NCBI RefSeq assembly: GCF_901709675.1
Contig: NW_023590226.1
Span: 124,001-188,000, forward strand
Reading direction: 5' to 3'
Length of the DNA stretch: 64,000 bases
From: Syngnathus acus
Taxonomy: Eukaryota > Chordata > Actinopteri > Syngnathiformes > Syngnathidae
Shown piece after piece: positions 1 through 8,808 of this stretch (position 1 is its first letter; every line of letters begins with the position of its first letter). Both the position numbers and the translations under genes were made by a program. The notes beneath the pieces were generated by a model, which had not been told where the DNA came from, did not search any database, and worked only from the letters and a program-made list of their open reading frames with translations.

Positions 1-1
1 G

Positions 2-1270
2 CTGGAAGGACTGTTAGAAGCGGAGAAAAATCACGCTGGACGCGTGAGACTCGTAACTGACAGTCATTATTGTGCACAAGCACTCAAATTCGACCTAGCC
101 ATTTGGGTGGAAAATGGCTTTGAAGGCACAAGGGGAAAACTAGTGGCCCACCATGAAGTGTGGAAGAAAATAGCTGAGTTGCAGCTAAATATGTGTCTTG
201 ATGTCGTCCACCAAAGATCTCATGTGAAAGAAGGAGCTCATTGGAGAGGGAATAATGAAGTTGATCGATACGTCCAAGAAAGAAGAATAATAGTTGTAGG
301 GGCAGAAAACTGGGACAAAACCCCTCGCGGAAAAGTGGTCCCAGATGGAAGCGTAAGGCAGGTCGTGTCGGCAGTACATGAAGCACTAGGCCACGCGGGT
401 CCGTTGCCTACGCGAAAAGAATTAGAAATGCTGGAACTCTGGGTCCCTGACAGGACGATTCGTGCGGTCCTGCGTGATTGTAATCTGTGCAACAAATATA
501 ACGCAGGGCGACGAGGACATCGCACGGACGGATTGACGATCAGGAGTACTGTGCCGTGGGGCTCGGTTTGTATGGACGTAGCCGGCCCCTTGGGGATATG
601 TGGCACTAAGGGTGAGAAATACCTTGTTGTGCTTGTTGACTCAATGTCAGGACATGTCGGGCTAAAAGCAGTAAGGAAAGCCAACGCAAACAGCGTGATC
701 AAGACACTGGAAGACGGGTGCATGTGGCTAGGAATTCCCAAAGAATTAAGAACAGACAATGGAACTCATTTCAAAAATGCCCAGGTGGACAAGTGGTGTT
801 GTGAGCGGGGAATAATCAGAGTCTATTCGCCTCCGTACACACCACAGGCTAACGGGGTAGCAGAGAGAACCATTGGGCTGGTTAAAACCTGGCTGGGAAA
901 AAATGCAAACGGGAAAGAATGGAGTACTAAACTACTTGATTTGGTTGCAGACCTGAACGGAAGGACTAGGGCCAGCCGGCCCTCCCCGTCCGAAGAACTC
1001 AACCAACGGCACTTTGTGTCACAGGAAGTGGGCAGGACCCAAGACGGCTCGATCCAGCATAAAGAGAAGTGTCGGTTCAGCGTTGGACAGAAGGTGTGGG
1101 TCAAGTCGAGAGACCTGAACAGCAAGACTGCAGTAAAGGCCAAGTACGACTGCTTGGACATAGTCAGTGCGGTTTTGGATGACAACACAGTACGACTGAA
1201 GAGGAAAGGAATCCAGGGAGTTGAACAGCTGAAGCCGTTACCGGCTGACCCAATTAAAACCAAGAAGTAA
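2..1270 (+). CDS. pol: Pol C-terminus: RNase H end and integrase
   Basis: The frame is open from base 2, so this is the 3' part of a longer pol; the GTG at 44 is not a start. The first ~90 codons look like the end of RNase H: a TDS motif near 59 and the closing H-x3-H, HWRGN and VD motif at 209-265. Integrase follows, with zinc-binding H-x4-H (377, 392) and C-x2-C (479, 488). The catalytic triad is Asp (575), Asp (755) and Glu (863); the last two are separated by exactly 35 residues. An SH3-like DNA-binding tail follows (about 1075-1250). All catalytic residues are present. Integrase would join viral DNA ends to host DNA. The stop is 12 bases before the next gene. Confidence 0.93.
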   Translation: MEGLLEAEKNHAGRVRLVTDSHYCAQALKFDLAIWVENGFEGTRGKLVAHHEVWKKIAELQLNMCLDVVHQRSHVKEGAHWRGNNEVDRYVQERRIIVVGAENWDKTPRGKVVPDGSVRQVVSAVHEALGHAGPLPTRKELEMLELWVPDRTIRAVLRDCNLCNKYNAGRRGHRTDGLTIRSTVPWGSVCMDVAGPLGICGTKGEKYLVVLVDSMSGHVGLKAVRKANANSVIKTLEDGCMWLGIPKELRTDNGTHFKNAQVDKWCCERGIIRVYSPPYTPQANGVAERTIGLVKTWLGKNANGKEWSTKLLDLVADLNGRTRASRPSPSEELNQRHFVSQEVGRTQDGSIQHKEKCRFSVGQKVWVKSRDLNSKTAVKAKYDCLDIVSAVLDDNTVRLKRKGIQGVEQLKPLPADPIKTKK

Positions 1271-1282
1271 CTTAGAAGATAT

Positions 1283-3166
1283 ATGGCAACCGACTACAGT
1301 ACATTCCCGGCCTTCGTGCGCTTGGCCGCGCACAAAGGAGCGGTCATCGTAAGACGGTCGCCGTATGGGATTCAAGCCGGAAGGGCCCTAAATCTAGTGA
1401 AATTGGCCAAGAGGGGGGGCACTCCCGATGGACCGGAACATTTTCGCTGGACAAGGGTCGACGAAGCATGTGTCATTTGTTCGACACCAAATTTGTTGCC
1501 TACTAAGTGGTCAGGAGTAGGTTTCATGATGCCATCAAATATGACCCCCGACGTAAGAGACTTGGAGTTTGCCCTGAGGAACGAGGACAGGCTCCCGGTC
1601 AAAGTGCTGGATGCCATGGTGTGCCACCCTTGTCGGATCACCATCTTGGCAAGAATGGTGGTCTTTGCACAGTGGGAGACCGGACCGATCATAGATGCAC
1701 GGGCTCAACAAGTGGCCACGTGTACATGCGCTTGGGACGGCGGTATACTGACATATTGCCCCATGTGTTTGGATCGCATGGCAACGGGAAAATTATTAAG
1801 AGTAGGTGAAGCACAAGGATGGCATATCACCAAGGCCATGACTCCCCTGGCAACCCTCTATCCAGTAATGGGGGGAGCAGCTTGGCCTGCTTACGATCAC
1901 AAACAGGCCATGAAGAATTTATATGCAGCCCTGGGCTATTGCTGGCCCTGGACAGGGCAAGCTGGCCGGCCTGCCGGCTGTTTCACGGACAAGGCCGATG
2001 AAAGGGCCTTGTTTGCTCGGGCATCAATTATTCCAGTAGGGGGCTGCACAGCATTAGGAGACCTGCTGAACGACCCTTGGAAGCCAATCACCTGGGCCCG
2101 GGCAATAGCCCAGTTGGTGGCGTACAAGGACGCACCGTTGGTCGCAGTGGGGGCAGCCCCTACGGAGACCAACACAGTCGTGAGCAATATGTATTGCTAC
2201 CGAAGTGTATTGGACATGAGTAACAAAGGATTTCAGTATGTAACGAAGAAGGGAATGTTTTGTTTAGCTCCTGGTAACAAAGTCGGATCCGGCCTTTTGG
2301 TGAATGAGGATGAGGCAGCACTGGTAGGGATTACAGTCAAAATGGCAATCATTCCCTATGAAGGAATATATTCGCTGGGAGTGACATTCGAAGCCAAACG
2401 TCTCAGCCATTTCTTCGCCATAATGGGCGCCGGAGTCCTGGTCCGGGCGATTCGCAGGGATCCAAGACAAGCGAGAGCGGAACAAGAGCAAGTCCCGATT
2501 CCGCTCAGCGGAGCAAGAGAAGAACGAGAGCAAATCCTGGTTCCTCTTCGCGAAGAAAGAGGGGAACAGGAGGCCGCAGCAGCGGCAAGGGAACCTCAAG
2601 AAACAGTTGAGGAAATGAATGACCTGGAGCCGCCAGAGAGAGGAAAACGTCAGGAGAGCCCGGAGCTGGAGTTGACGCAGGAGGGTCTGCCTCAATCGAT
2701 AATAACTAAGGAAAACGACGTTGAAAAACGAGGGGCGGGAGACTTAAGGGGTTTAACCACTTCTCTCCCCAGAACTACACCAAACCAGGGGGAGAATTTA
2801 GCGAGGAGCCCAAACGCGGAAGGCGGTGGCGCAAGTCACCAAACCAGAAAGTTCCCGTCCCCCTCCCAGTGCTTGACGAAGTCATATCCGGCAGTTTGCC
2901 CCATGCCTGGCTGTAATGGGGGTGGGAACACCCGACCAGGGTCAAGTACCCACCGCTCGCTCGGAGCATGTCCGGTGTATGCGGGGACCCTTGAGGCGTG
3001 TCCTACGCCTGGATGTGATGGAAGTGGAAGCACCAGATGGGGACCGGACCGCCACCGCTCCCTCAAGACGTGTCCAATATTAGCGGTGAGGAAGCGAAGA
3101 GCCTACGAGACTAGAGGACGGGTCGACGGCCGAGAGAGCGACAGGAGCCAGAGTGAAAGAGGCTGA
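1283..3166 (+). CDS. Retroviral accessory protein with two MYT1-type C2HC fingers
   Basis: A 627-aa protein between pol and env, starting at the first ATG 12 bases after pol. I do not recognise it as Gag, Pol or Env. The N-terminal third has paired cysteines (C63/C66, C114/C117, C147/C149, C159/C162) that could bind zinc. Residues 400-500 are rich in Glu and Arg and look disordered. The C-terminus carries two fingers with spacing C-x4-C-x12-H-x5-C (C539-C563 and C573-C597), each with PGC, a glycine pair and HRSL. This is the signature of the MYT1/ST18 C2HC finger, which binds DNA in the host family. The conserved second histidine after GxG is replaced. A basic patch (VRKRR) follows. A regulatory or nucleic-acid-binding role is inference. 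Confidence 0.85.
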   Translation: MATDYSTFPAFVRLAAHKGAVIVRRSPYGIQAGRALNLVKLAKRGGTPDGPEHFRWTRVDEACVICSTPNLLPTKWSGVGFMMPSNMTPDVRDLEFALRNEDRLPVKVLDAMVCHPCRITILARMVVFAQWETGPIIDARAQQVATCTCAWDGGILTYCPMCLDRMATGKLLRVGEAQGWHITKAMTPLATLYPVMGGAAWPAYDHKQAMKNLYAALGYCWPWTGQAGRPAGCFTDKADERALFARASIIPVGGCTALGDLLNDPWKPITWARAIAQLVAYKDAPLVAVGAAPTETNTVVSNMYCYRSVLDMSNKGFQYVTKKGMFCLAPGNKVGSGLLVNEDEAALVGITVKMAIIPYEGIYSLGVTFEAKRLSHFFAIMGAGVLVRAIRRDPRQARAEQEQVPIPLSGAREEREQILVPLREERGEQEAAAAAREPQETVEEMNDLEPPERGKRQESPELELTQEGLPQSIITKENDVEKRGAGDLRGLTTSLPRTTPNQGENLARSPNAEGGGASHQTRKFPSPSQCLTKSYPAVCPMPGCNGGGNTRPGSSTHRSLGACPVYAGTLEACPTPGCDGSGSTRWGPDRHRSLKTCPILAVRKRRAYETRGRVDGRESDRSQSERG

Positions 3167-3325
3167 CAGCAGGGACTGCGGAGGCCACAGGAGGAAGGCG
3201 TGCCCATCCGACTTGGATGATGTCACAGGGGAGTGGCCAGTGACGAAGGAGGGGCTGGAGGAAATCTTGTATAAACAAGAAGGAGAGGTACCAGATCTTC
3301 ATTCGACCCCGAGGAGTGCTCAGCC

Positions 3326-6118
3326 ATGAGCTACCCGCACGGAGCCAAGAGAAGGAGAACAATGAGCTTGGAGGGTGGTGGGTCACCACGTACTCTCCCG
3401 GACTGCGTGGCTGTCCTTCCTGGCTGCGACCTCGCCGACCCAGGGGTCACACACACCGAGGCAAAGGGCTGGAACAATCCGGCCTTTGGAAAGAGGGCTT
3501 TACGACGGGAAGAAGAGAAGCAAGAAATATATGTGAATAAGGAATGGATAACTTTGGAGCCAATCTATGCGAACGCAGCTTCCGGGAGGAATAATCCAGG
3601 GCCAAACCTGGATGGCACCTGGCCTGAGGTGGTTCCTCCACCGGACCACAGAGCAAGCTCAAGACCGGTGGAGAGATATGCTGTCCACCGTCAGGAGCAA
3701 GGAGTAACTTTCAGAGCGAACGATGGTTATGAGGTTCCTCGAATCTCACCTTTTTACGAAGAGCCGCTGGACCTGCTCGACTACCCTACGGTGGATTGGG
3801 ACACAATTGATTGGAAGCCGACCATCTCTCCTCGGCCCGCCTTACCAAGGAGGAGGTCCCGGGCGATGGACTGGCTGGCGGCAGTACTTATTTCAGTCAT
3901 TTTGGCATGCGTCCTGGTCTGCTACGCGCTTCGAATGAGTACGACCCGGAACGACCTGATGGAGATGATCAACGTCAGATATGATGGAACACAGCTTTTC
4001 AACCAGACCTGTTGGGCTGTGGAGTTTGAAAGCATCACCGTGGAATGGAACGATTCCACGGCGCCTGACATTTCTGCGCGGCAGCTTTGGACAACGATGC
4101 TACGACAACCAGGAAAGATGACCGCTTGGCCGTTCAAACCAGGGGCATTTCCGCTCCCTGGTAATCAGGAGGACAAACGGAATAAGACGAAGAGGGACAT
4201 CTTGAGGGAAGTGACTCTTTTTTCCGACCAATTTGAACACGTAAATGGGACACGACATGCCAGGCACAGCATCAGTGCTTGTGATATTCGGTATTTTATG
4301 GCACCCAGAAATTATGCCAATCTGACAATAAGCTTGATTTGCAAAATGAGGCTGGAGGGGAAAATTGTTAAGAGGAATTGGATTTACAAGGAGGGGAATA
4401 AGCACGCAGAATGGTATAGTAATGCTTCGTGTGTCCCGTTGCCCGAATCTCAAGGTGGTTATTGGGAGAAGGGCAGTAGGAGGCCGGAGGAATTCTCATT
4501 CCCAGCTCCGATGAAAAACTCCACTTGCCACGGTACTTATCCCGGCTGGGAACCGTGTTGGAGTTGTTTAGATTTAGTTTGTGAGAAAACACCAAATTAT
4601 TCGAACAGTAAGCGTCGGCTTACCAGGGTACGTCGAGGCCGGCCCGACGAAAGGACGTCGGCGTTTAGGGATTGCCAGAAGGTTTATAGTGGGTTAGATC
4701 CGTGTTATTTTAATGTGGGACAAATTTGCAGTGACAATTACCATGTTATAATGTGGGCGTATAAGTACCAAAAATTGATGGCCCCTGTCACAGCCTCGAC
4801 AAAGACAGGGAGGATGTTCAACCCTAATAAAGGTCCGGTGGATTTTGAGTTTTGGTTGAATGAATCGTTGCCATGGCTGTGGCAGGTCGAAAGAGAAATA
4901 GCTGTGCCAGCCAGGTACCAAGGGGGACACCGGTTGTACACGTCCGCGAGACAATTATGGGTTCAGCGGGTGCCCACGCCTGACGATTTATTTACAGTGA
5001 TACCGGGGGACTTTGACAAAATTGACCAATGTGTAGTGGGGAAGATTTATGTTGATCTGCATGGTAGGGACTGGACTGTTGGAAAGTCGCCAAGATGTGA
5101 CCTGGATGAGATCAAACGATCCGTCTTGGGCACAAGGTGGGTTCACAACTGTACCAGTCTCTTGGCAAACAGAACAGTTAAAGGGGTGTTACAGGCATGG
5201 TCTGAGGTGGCCACAAGAATTGCCGCGAAGACGTGGTGGGGGTTTAATGGGTATGAAATGAAACAATGGTTGATACCCTGTTTAAATGTAACTACAAATT
5301 ATTGGGTCCAATACCAATTTATGGCGACAGTATATTCAAAAGAAACTGATATTTGGCCCACGGGCATGTATTCCCCCTATATCTATGTGAATCCTCGGCC
5401 TTGGTCAATGACTTGTAACACTGATAAAACAAAGTGCCTAGTGGCCCTGGCTCGTGAACAATGTATTACATTGCCTAATTGGAAAGAATATTGTGCAGAC
5501 AAATATCAAGACGAGAAATACAGAAGTGTGGAAGGAGCCTTGTGGGAGTTGAACTCGCCGCAGAAAACGTGGAGACGTCAGCCCTCTAGCGACCGACAGC
5601 CGTGTGAAACTTGGTTACAAAATGAAGGATTGCTTAATCTGAGTAGACCTGTGTCAATTCCATATCGGCTGCCAGCTCTAATACAGATTGCGGAAGGGCG
5701 GGCGTTTCGAAAGAGCCTTTGCGAAGGCCGACAGTTTATGGGATTTGATTGGGTAGGGCCAAATAGGATTTTTAATAATGGAACATGTTTCTCCCCCGGG
5801 GAACATTGGATCAAGTGTGGCCATGGAAAAAATATTCACGACTGTACTTGGTTTGAAAAGATCGGATCGGCACTTCAAGCGGCTAAAGACGCCGCGATAG
5901 GCGTTATTGGTGATGTAATTACTGGCGCTCTGACAGTGGTGCTGAAATCGGCCGGGGCGGGGATATTATTGGTGTTCGTTTTGATTGGGGTCGCGATCGT
6001 AGCGGGCACTGCCTTAAAAGGAAATGTCAAGAGACTTCGAACTCTGACAATTATTGGGGCGTCACTACCTACGCGAATGACACCCCTCTCAGGAGGGGGA
6101 GTCAAGATTTCTTCTTAA
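3326..6118 (+). CDS. env: Env-like fusion glycoprotein
   Basis: 930 aa. The ATG at 3326 follows an in-frame stop at 3272 and sits in a good context (GCC before ATG). About 180 hydrophilic residues come first, then a membrane segment at residues 183-203. A Cys-rich ectodomain with about 14 N-x-S/T sites follows, and a C-terminal membrane anchor at about 878-900 with a 30-residue tail. Possible furin-type sites are KTKR (287-290) and RVRR (434-437). A CWSC motif is at 411-414. No CX6CC motif was seen. The N-terminal in-out anchor resembles the leader peptide of foamy virus Env, and two Trp (158, 163) lie in that leader; the likeness is architectural only. It should mediate entry in an infectious virus. 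A spliced mRNA is expected. The frame is intact. Confidence 0.88.
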   Translation: MSYPHGAKRRRTMSLEGGGSPRTLPDCVAVLPGCDLADPGVTHTEAKGWNNPAFGKRALRREEEKQEIYVNKEWITLEPIYANAASGRNNPGPNLDGTWPEVVPPPDHRASSRPVERYAVHRQEQGVTFRANDGYEVPRISPFYEEPLDLLDYPTVDWDTIDWKPTISPRPALPRRRSRAMDWLAAVLISVILACVLVCYALRMSTTRNDLMEMINVRYDGTQLFNQTCWAVEFESITVEWNDSTAPDISARQLWTTMLRQPGKMTAWPFKPGAFPLPGNQEDKRNKTKRDILREVTLFSDQFEHVNGTRHARHSISACDIRYFMAPRNYANLTISLICKMRLEGKIVKRNWIYKEGNKHAEWYSNASCVPLPESQGGYWEKGSRRPEEFSFPAPMKNSTCHGTYPGWEPCWSCLDLVCEKTPNYSNSKRRLTRVRRGRPDERTSAFRDCQKVYSGLDPCYFNVGQICSDNYHVIMWAYKYQKLMAPVTASTKTGRMFNPNKGPVDFEFWLNESLPWLWQVEREIAVPARYQGGHRLYTSARQLWVQRVPTPDDLFTVIPGDFDKIDQCVVGKIYVDLHGRDWTVGKSPRCDLDEIKRSVLGTRWVHNCTSLLANRTVKGVLQAWSEVATRIAAKTWWGFNGYEMKQWLIPCLNVTTNYWVQYQFMATVYSKETDIWPTGMYSPYIYVNPRPWSMTCNTDKTKCLVALAREQCITLPNWKEYCADKYQDEKYRSVEGALWELNSPQKTWRRQPSSDRQPCETWLQNEGLLNLSRPVSIPYRLPALIQIAEGRAFRKSLCEGRQFMGFDWVGPNRIFNNGTCFSPGEHWIKCGHGKNIHDCTWFEKIGSALQAAKDAAIGVIGDVITGALTVVLKSAGAGILLVFVLIGVAIVAGTALKGNVKRLRTLTIIGASLPTRMTPLSGGGVKISS

Positions 6119-6250
6119 ATAGAAGGGGTCGGGCGGTGGCCGCACATTCGGGCCAGGGAAGCTCAGTGACTGGAGATTTCGGGGAGACAAAAAGAAAATA
6201 AGAGAAAACAAGCAGAAAAGGGAAGATAAAAAAAGGAAGTAAGAGAAGTC
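6119..6250 (+). other. Purine-rich tract between env and next gene
   Basis: From about 6178 to 6250 the + strand is almost wholly A and G, ending at the next ATG. It could be an internal polypurine tract for second-strand priming, a purine splice enhancer, or simple low-complexity leader. No gene is seen here. Confidence 0.5.
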
Positions 6251-6922
6251 ATGGCGAGTAATGCAAGTATTTTTATTAATCCAATGGGGAGGCCCGGAGC
6301 GCTAAAAGTGAGTAATGAACCTCAATATTGGGTTTTGTTCAGCATCTGGGCGGCCTATTGCTGTTCTGGGTCATGGGACTCGCGACAAATGACTAGGCCG
6401 GTGATTTTGGTAATGGCGATTCTCAAAGTTTTGCTTTTGAGATTTTTGCACAAGATATACACGATGGGATTGGGTCTCTTTGTCGTGTATATGCACGGCC
6501 GAATATATTTGGATCCTAAAACGTCCAGAGGCATCGCGGGGATTGTGCTGCTTTGTCTTTGGATGGCTTTAGAAATAGGATCAATGTTTTGTTACTATGT
6601 CATATTTGGAGTTATCATACTAGAAGCAATATTAGTAATAGGATTGGCCGCGCATGTGCTTGGAAAAGTGTCACAACTGGACCGAAATGTTCGCTCCTCT
6701 GTCACGTGGAAAAAGCGCACGGCCAAACTAATGCTCTGGTGCACAATATGGGGGCTATTGTCAGTGTTGCTTTGGAGCGACATAGTGGACCAACTTGTGA
6801 TGACGACATGGTTTTTTACATACTCGGTCTTTTTTCCTCTCCCGTCCCTTACGGATAGAGGAGGGGAGCCGAGGAGCCCCCCTATTGTGCGCCATAGGGC
6901 GGGTAGAGGGTTTATGATTTGA
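6251..6922 (+). CDS. Polytopic membrane protein of the retrovirus
   Basis: 223 aa from the ATG at 6251. I do not recognise a family. It is strongly hydrophobic, with five or six possible membrane segments: about 27-45, 50-67, 70-85, 93-112, 113-140, 160-178 and a weaker one near 185-200. The tail after 205 is basic and hydrophilic. There is no cleavable signal. The gene lies between env and the Cys-rich 3' gene of the same provirus and has no stops. Small retroviral accessory proteins usually span the membrane at most once, so this topology is unusual. A role in assembly, ion transport or receptor control would be guesswork. Confidence 0.72.
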   Translation: MASNASIFINPMGRPGALKVSNEPQYWVLFSIWAAYCCSGSWDSRQMTRPVILVMAILKVLLLRFLHKIYTMGLGLFVVYMHGRIYLDPKTSRGIAGIVLLCLWMALEIGSMFCYYVIFGVIILEAILVIGLAAHVLGKVSQLDRNVRSSVTWKKRTAKLMLWCTIWGLLSVLLWSDIVDQLVMTTWFFTYSVFFPLPSLTDRGGEPRSPPIVRHRAGRGFMI

Positions 6923-6930
6923 TATATTAC

Positions 6931-6953
6931 ATTTGTGCTTCCATGTGTTCCAG
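6931..6953 (+). promoter_or_regulatory. Candidate splice acceptor before last ORF
   Basis: A T-rich stretch ends in TTCCAG at 6948-6953, directly before the ATG at 6954. Such a site would place the last gene's start at the 5' end of a spliced exon. Confidence 0.45.
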
Positions 6954-7916
6954 ATGGTGCACCGAGTTGCGGATGCACCGGAGTGCGTCCTATGCGGGGT
7001 GAACCGTATGAAATTGGCCTGGGTGATCGGAAAGGCTTATGTGGGGGACTGTTGTTACCCGGCCTGCTTTAATGTGGCTTGGCTAGTCCCAGACGGAATT
7101 TATGTAAAGGAAGGGGAGCGGTACAGCTTGGACCATCTCGGATGGGAGGGATATGCGGATTTAATGTCCACCGCAACTCTGCTCGACACATCTAGAGGGT
7201 CCCTGTCTACATGTACGGTTCTCCTCGAGGAGGCTGGGGATGCTCACGGCACCATTTGGCCCCTAACCCACATGACATGGCGCCAACAGAACGGCGCTCG
7301 ATGCGTCACATCACATTCACAGTGTGGCCGCTGCTTGACCGTCAGTCCGGTTCACCGGCGGCTGTCTGCGGACTTTTACAACACCCCGCGTACAGGGCGC
7401 GACTCGCCTCAGGGGATGGAGCAGCCCAACGGAGCCCCGGTGGGACTTGTCCGGCCTGCACGTCGGGACCGCTGTTTTGGACATTGGTCCCTGAATGGGA
7501 CCTTCGTTGAGTGCGGAGTACCATGCGATGAGTGCTTGGAGCGTCAAGCTCCTGACGGCATCCGTCAACGTGAGAATCCTGGCTCCAGCGGCGACATTCC
7601 CCCCATTTCACAGGCTGGCTCCCCGCCGGGAGCTCCGTCTGTGTCTGAGGACGACGTCGAGGCTCGCGATTGGCGCGGAGATGAGGCGGACGATGAGAAT
7701 GACGCCGCGAGTACTGCCACAGGGATTTCGACACCTCCGCTGCTGAGAGTCCTCACGTTGGAAGCTCGGAGGGACGACGACGACCCTTCTGATCGCTTGA
7801 CCCGCCTGATCAACGCCCTTGCAGAGATCGCCAGACAGGGGGATGGGACGACGACCTGCCCTACATCTACAACCGCTGAGGTTGTGAATATTTCCGACGA
7901 TGAAATGACTGATTAG
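6954..7916 (+). CDS. Cys-rich protein with acidic tail, possible transactivator
   Basis: 320 aa. I chose the ATG at 6954; the open frame extends a few codons upstream but without an ATG. The N-terminal half has many Cys and His pairs: C-x2-C near the start, a CC..C group, C-x2-C near residue 130, and a C-x3-C-x2-C group near 195. These suggest a zinc-bound fold. The C-terminal third is acidic, with Asp/Glu runs and an ISDDE motif near the end. The gene is the last before the LTR, where complex retroviruses place regulatory genes. An acidic tail plus Zn-binding head would fit a transactivator, but no homology was recognised. The stop is about 60 bases before the LTR. Confidence 0.72.
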   Translation: MVHRVADAPECVLCGVNRMKLAWVIGKAYVGDCCYPACFNVAWLVPDGIYVKEGERYSLDHLGWEGYADLMSTATLLDTSRGSLSTCTVLLEEAGDAHGTIWPLTHMTWRQQNGARCVTSHSQCGRCLTVSPVHRRLSADFYNTPRTGRDSPQGMEQPNGAPVGLVRPARRDRCFGHWSLNGTFVECGVPCDECLERQAPDGIRQRENPGSSGDIPPISQAGSPPGAPSVSEDDVEARDWRGDEADDENDAASTATGISTPPLLRVLTLEARRDDDDPSDRLTRLINALAEIARQGDGTTTCPTSTTAEVVNISDDEMTD

Positions 7917-7966
7917 CTCATGAAGTGGGTTGTGGACGGGGTGATTTATTACCTGCTTCTCAATCC

Positions 7967-7976
7967 AAGGGGGCCG
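7967..7976 (+). promoter_or_regulatory. Polypurine tract candidate
   Basis: AAGGGGG followed by CCG lies just before the LTR's TGTCA. It is a short polypurine tract in the right place for plus-strand priming. The extra three bases before the LTR make the assignment tentative. Confidence 0.45.
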
Positions 7977-8253
7977 TGTCATGTAACATGGAGTGGGGGG
8001 GGAAACAAATGGTGCATAAAGTGAGTATGGATTGCTCCCAGTAATAAATTGGCGGGGCTGACATTCCAAATTTTAACAGCAGATGGTGCAAAATTAAGTG
8101 GGGGAATATTGAATGAATTGGCAAAGCTGAAATTCCAAAATTCTCCAAAAGATGGAGCCAAACCGGTGCAGGAGACCAAAGAGAAAGAGGGGTCGGATTA
8201 TGGGTCACACATGGAAGCACAAAAATGGTTTTTATTTGTATTTTTATTTTACT

Positions 8254-8475
8254 TGCTTGGCTAACATATATTCTGTAACCGCTTAAAGCAATATTATCAC
8301 AGAATTAGGCTAAGCTGCCCACCCATATAAAAATAGGGGTGTGTCAAAGATTGTTGGAAAGGGAAGAACAAATGAGTTTTAATTTTATTTTATTTTTTAT
8401 TTTTTTTTATTTTTCTTTGCTTGGCTGAAATATATTCTGTAACAGCATCAAGCAATATTATCACACAATTAGGAA
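8254..8475 (+). repeat. U3 direct repeat, period 164 bp
   Basis: A ~58-bp unit starting TGCTTGGCT and ending ATTAGG occurs at 8254 and again at 8418 with about ten differences. Each copy contains the string CAATATTATCACA. A shorter related repeat (ATTCCAAA followed by AGATGG) occurs at about 8070 and 8135. Confidence 0.75.
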
Positions 8476-8674
8476 AAGAGGCCCACCACGAGTGGTGTGT
8501 TAAAAAAGGTTAAAACATAAATTCAAGGGCTTTGATTTCTGATTTAAATGGTTGAGTAAAAAGTGTACTTTGAAATATTGGTTTTATGAAAGGAGAAGTA
8601 AAGAAAAGAGGAAATAAGGTGCTTGCCGGGGTTTCTACAGATTTTTGGTGGAAAGGGAGTGGGGTGGAACCAGC

Positions 8675-8808
8675 TGCTCAAACCGCAAGGTTATGACTCA
8701 TAACTTATGAGCGTGGGAAACTGGACAGTATAGAGGCCAGCGGACACCTGCTCAAACCGCAAGGTTGTGACTCATAGCCTATGAGCGTGGGAAGCTGGAC
8801 ATTATAGA
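8675..8808 (+). promoter_or_regulatory. Tandem U3 enhancer-like repeat with AP-1 sites
   Basis: Two ~58-bp copies with a period of 74 bp start at 8675 and 8749. Each holds TGACTCA (8694, 8768), the AP-1 consensus, overlapping a perfect 7+1+7 palindrome (CTCATAA/TTATGAG in the first, CTCATAG/CTATGAG in the second). Tandem enhancer repeats upstream of the TATA box are typical of retroviral U3. Confidence 0.7.

Noticed and set aside
3260-3280. TTGTATAAACAAG upstream of env as an internal promoter like that of foamy viruses
   Set aside because: A single TATA-like string without other support.
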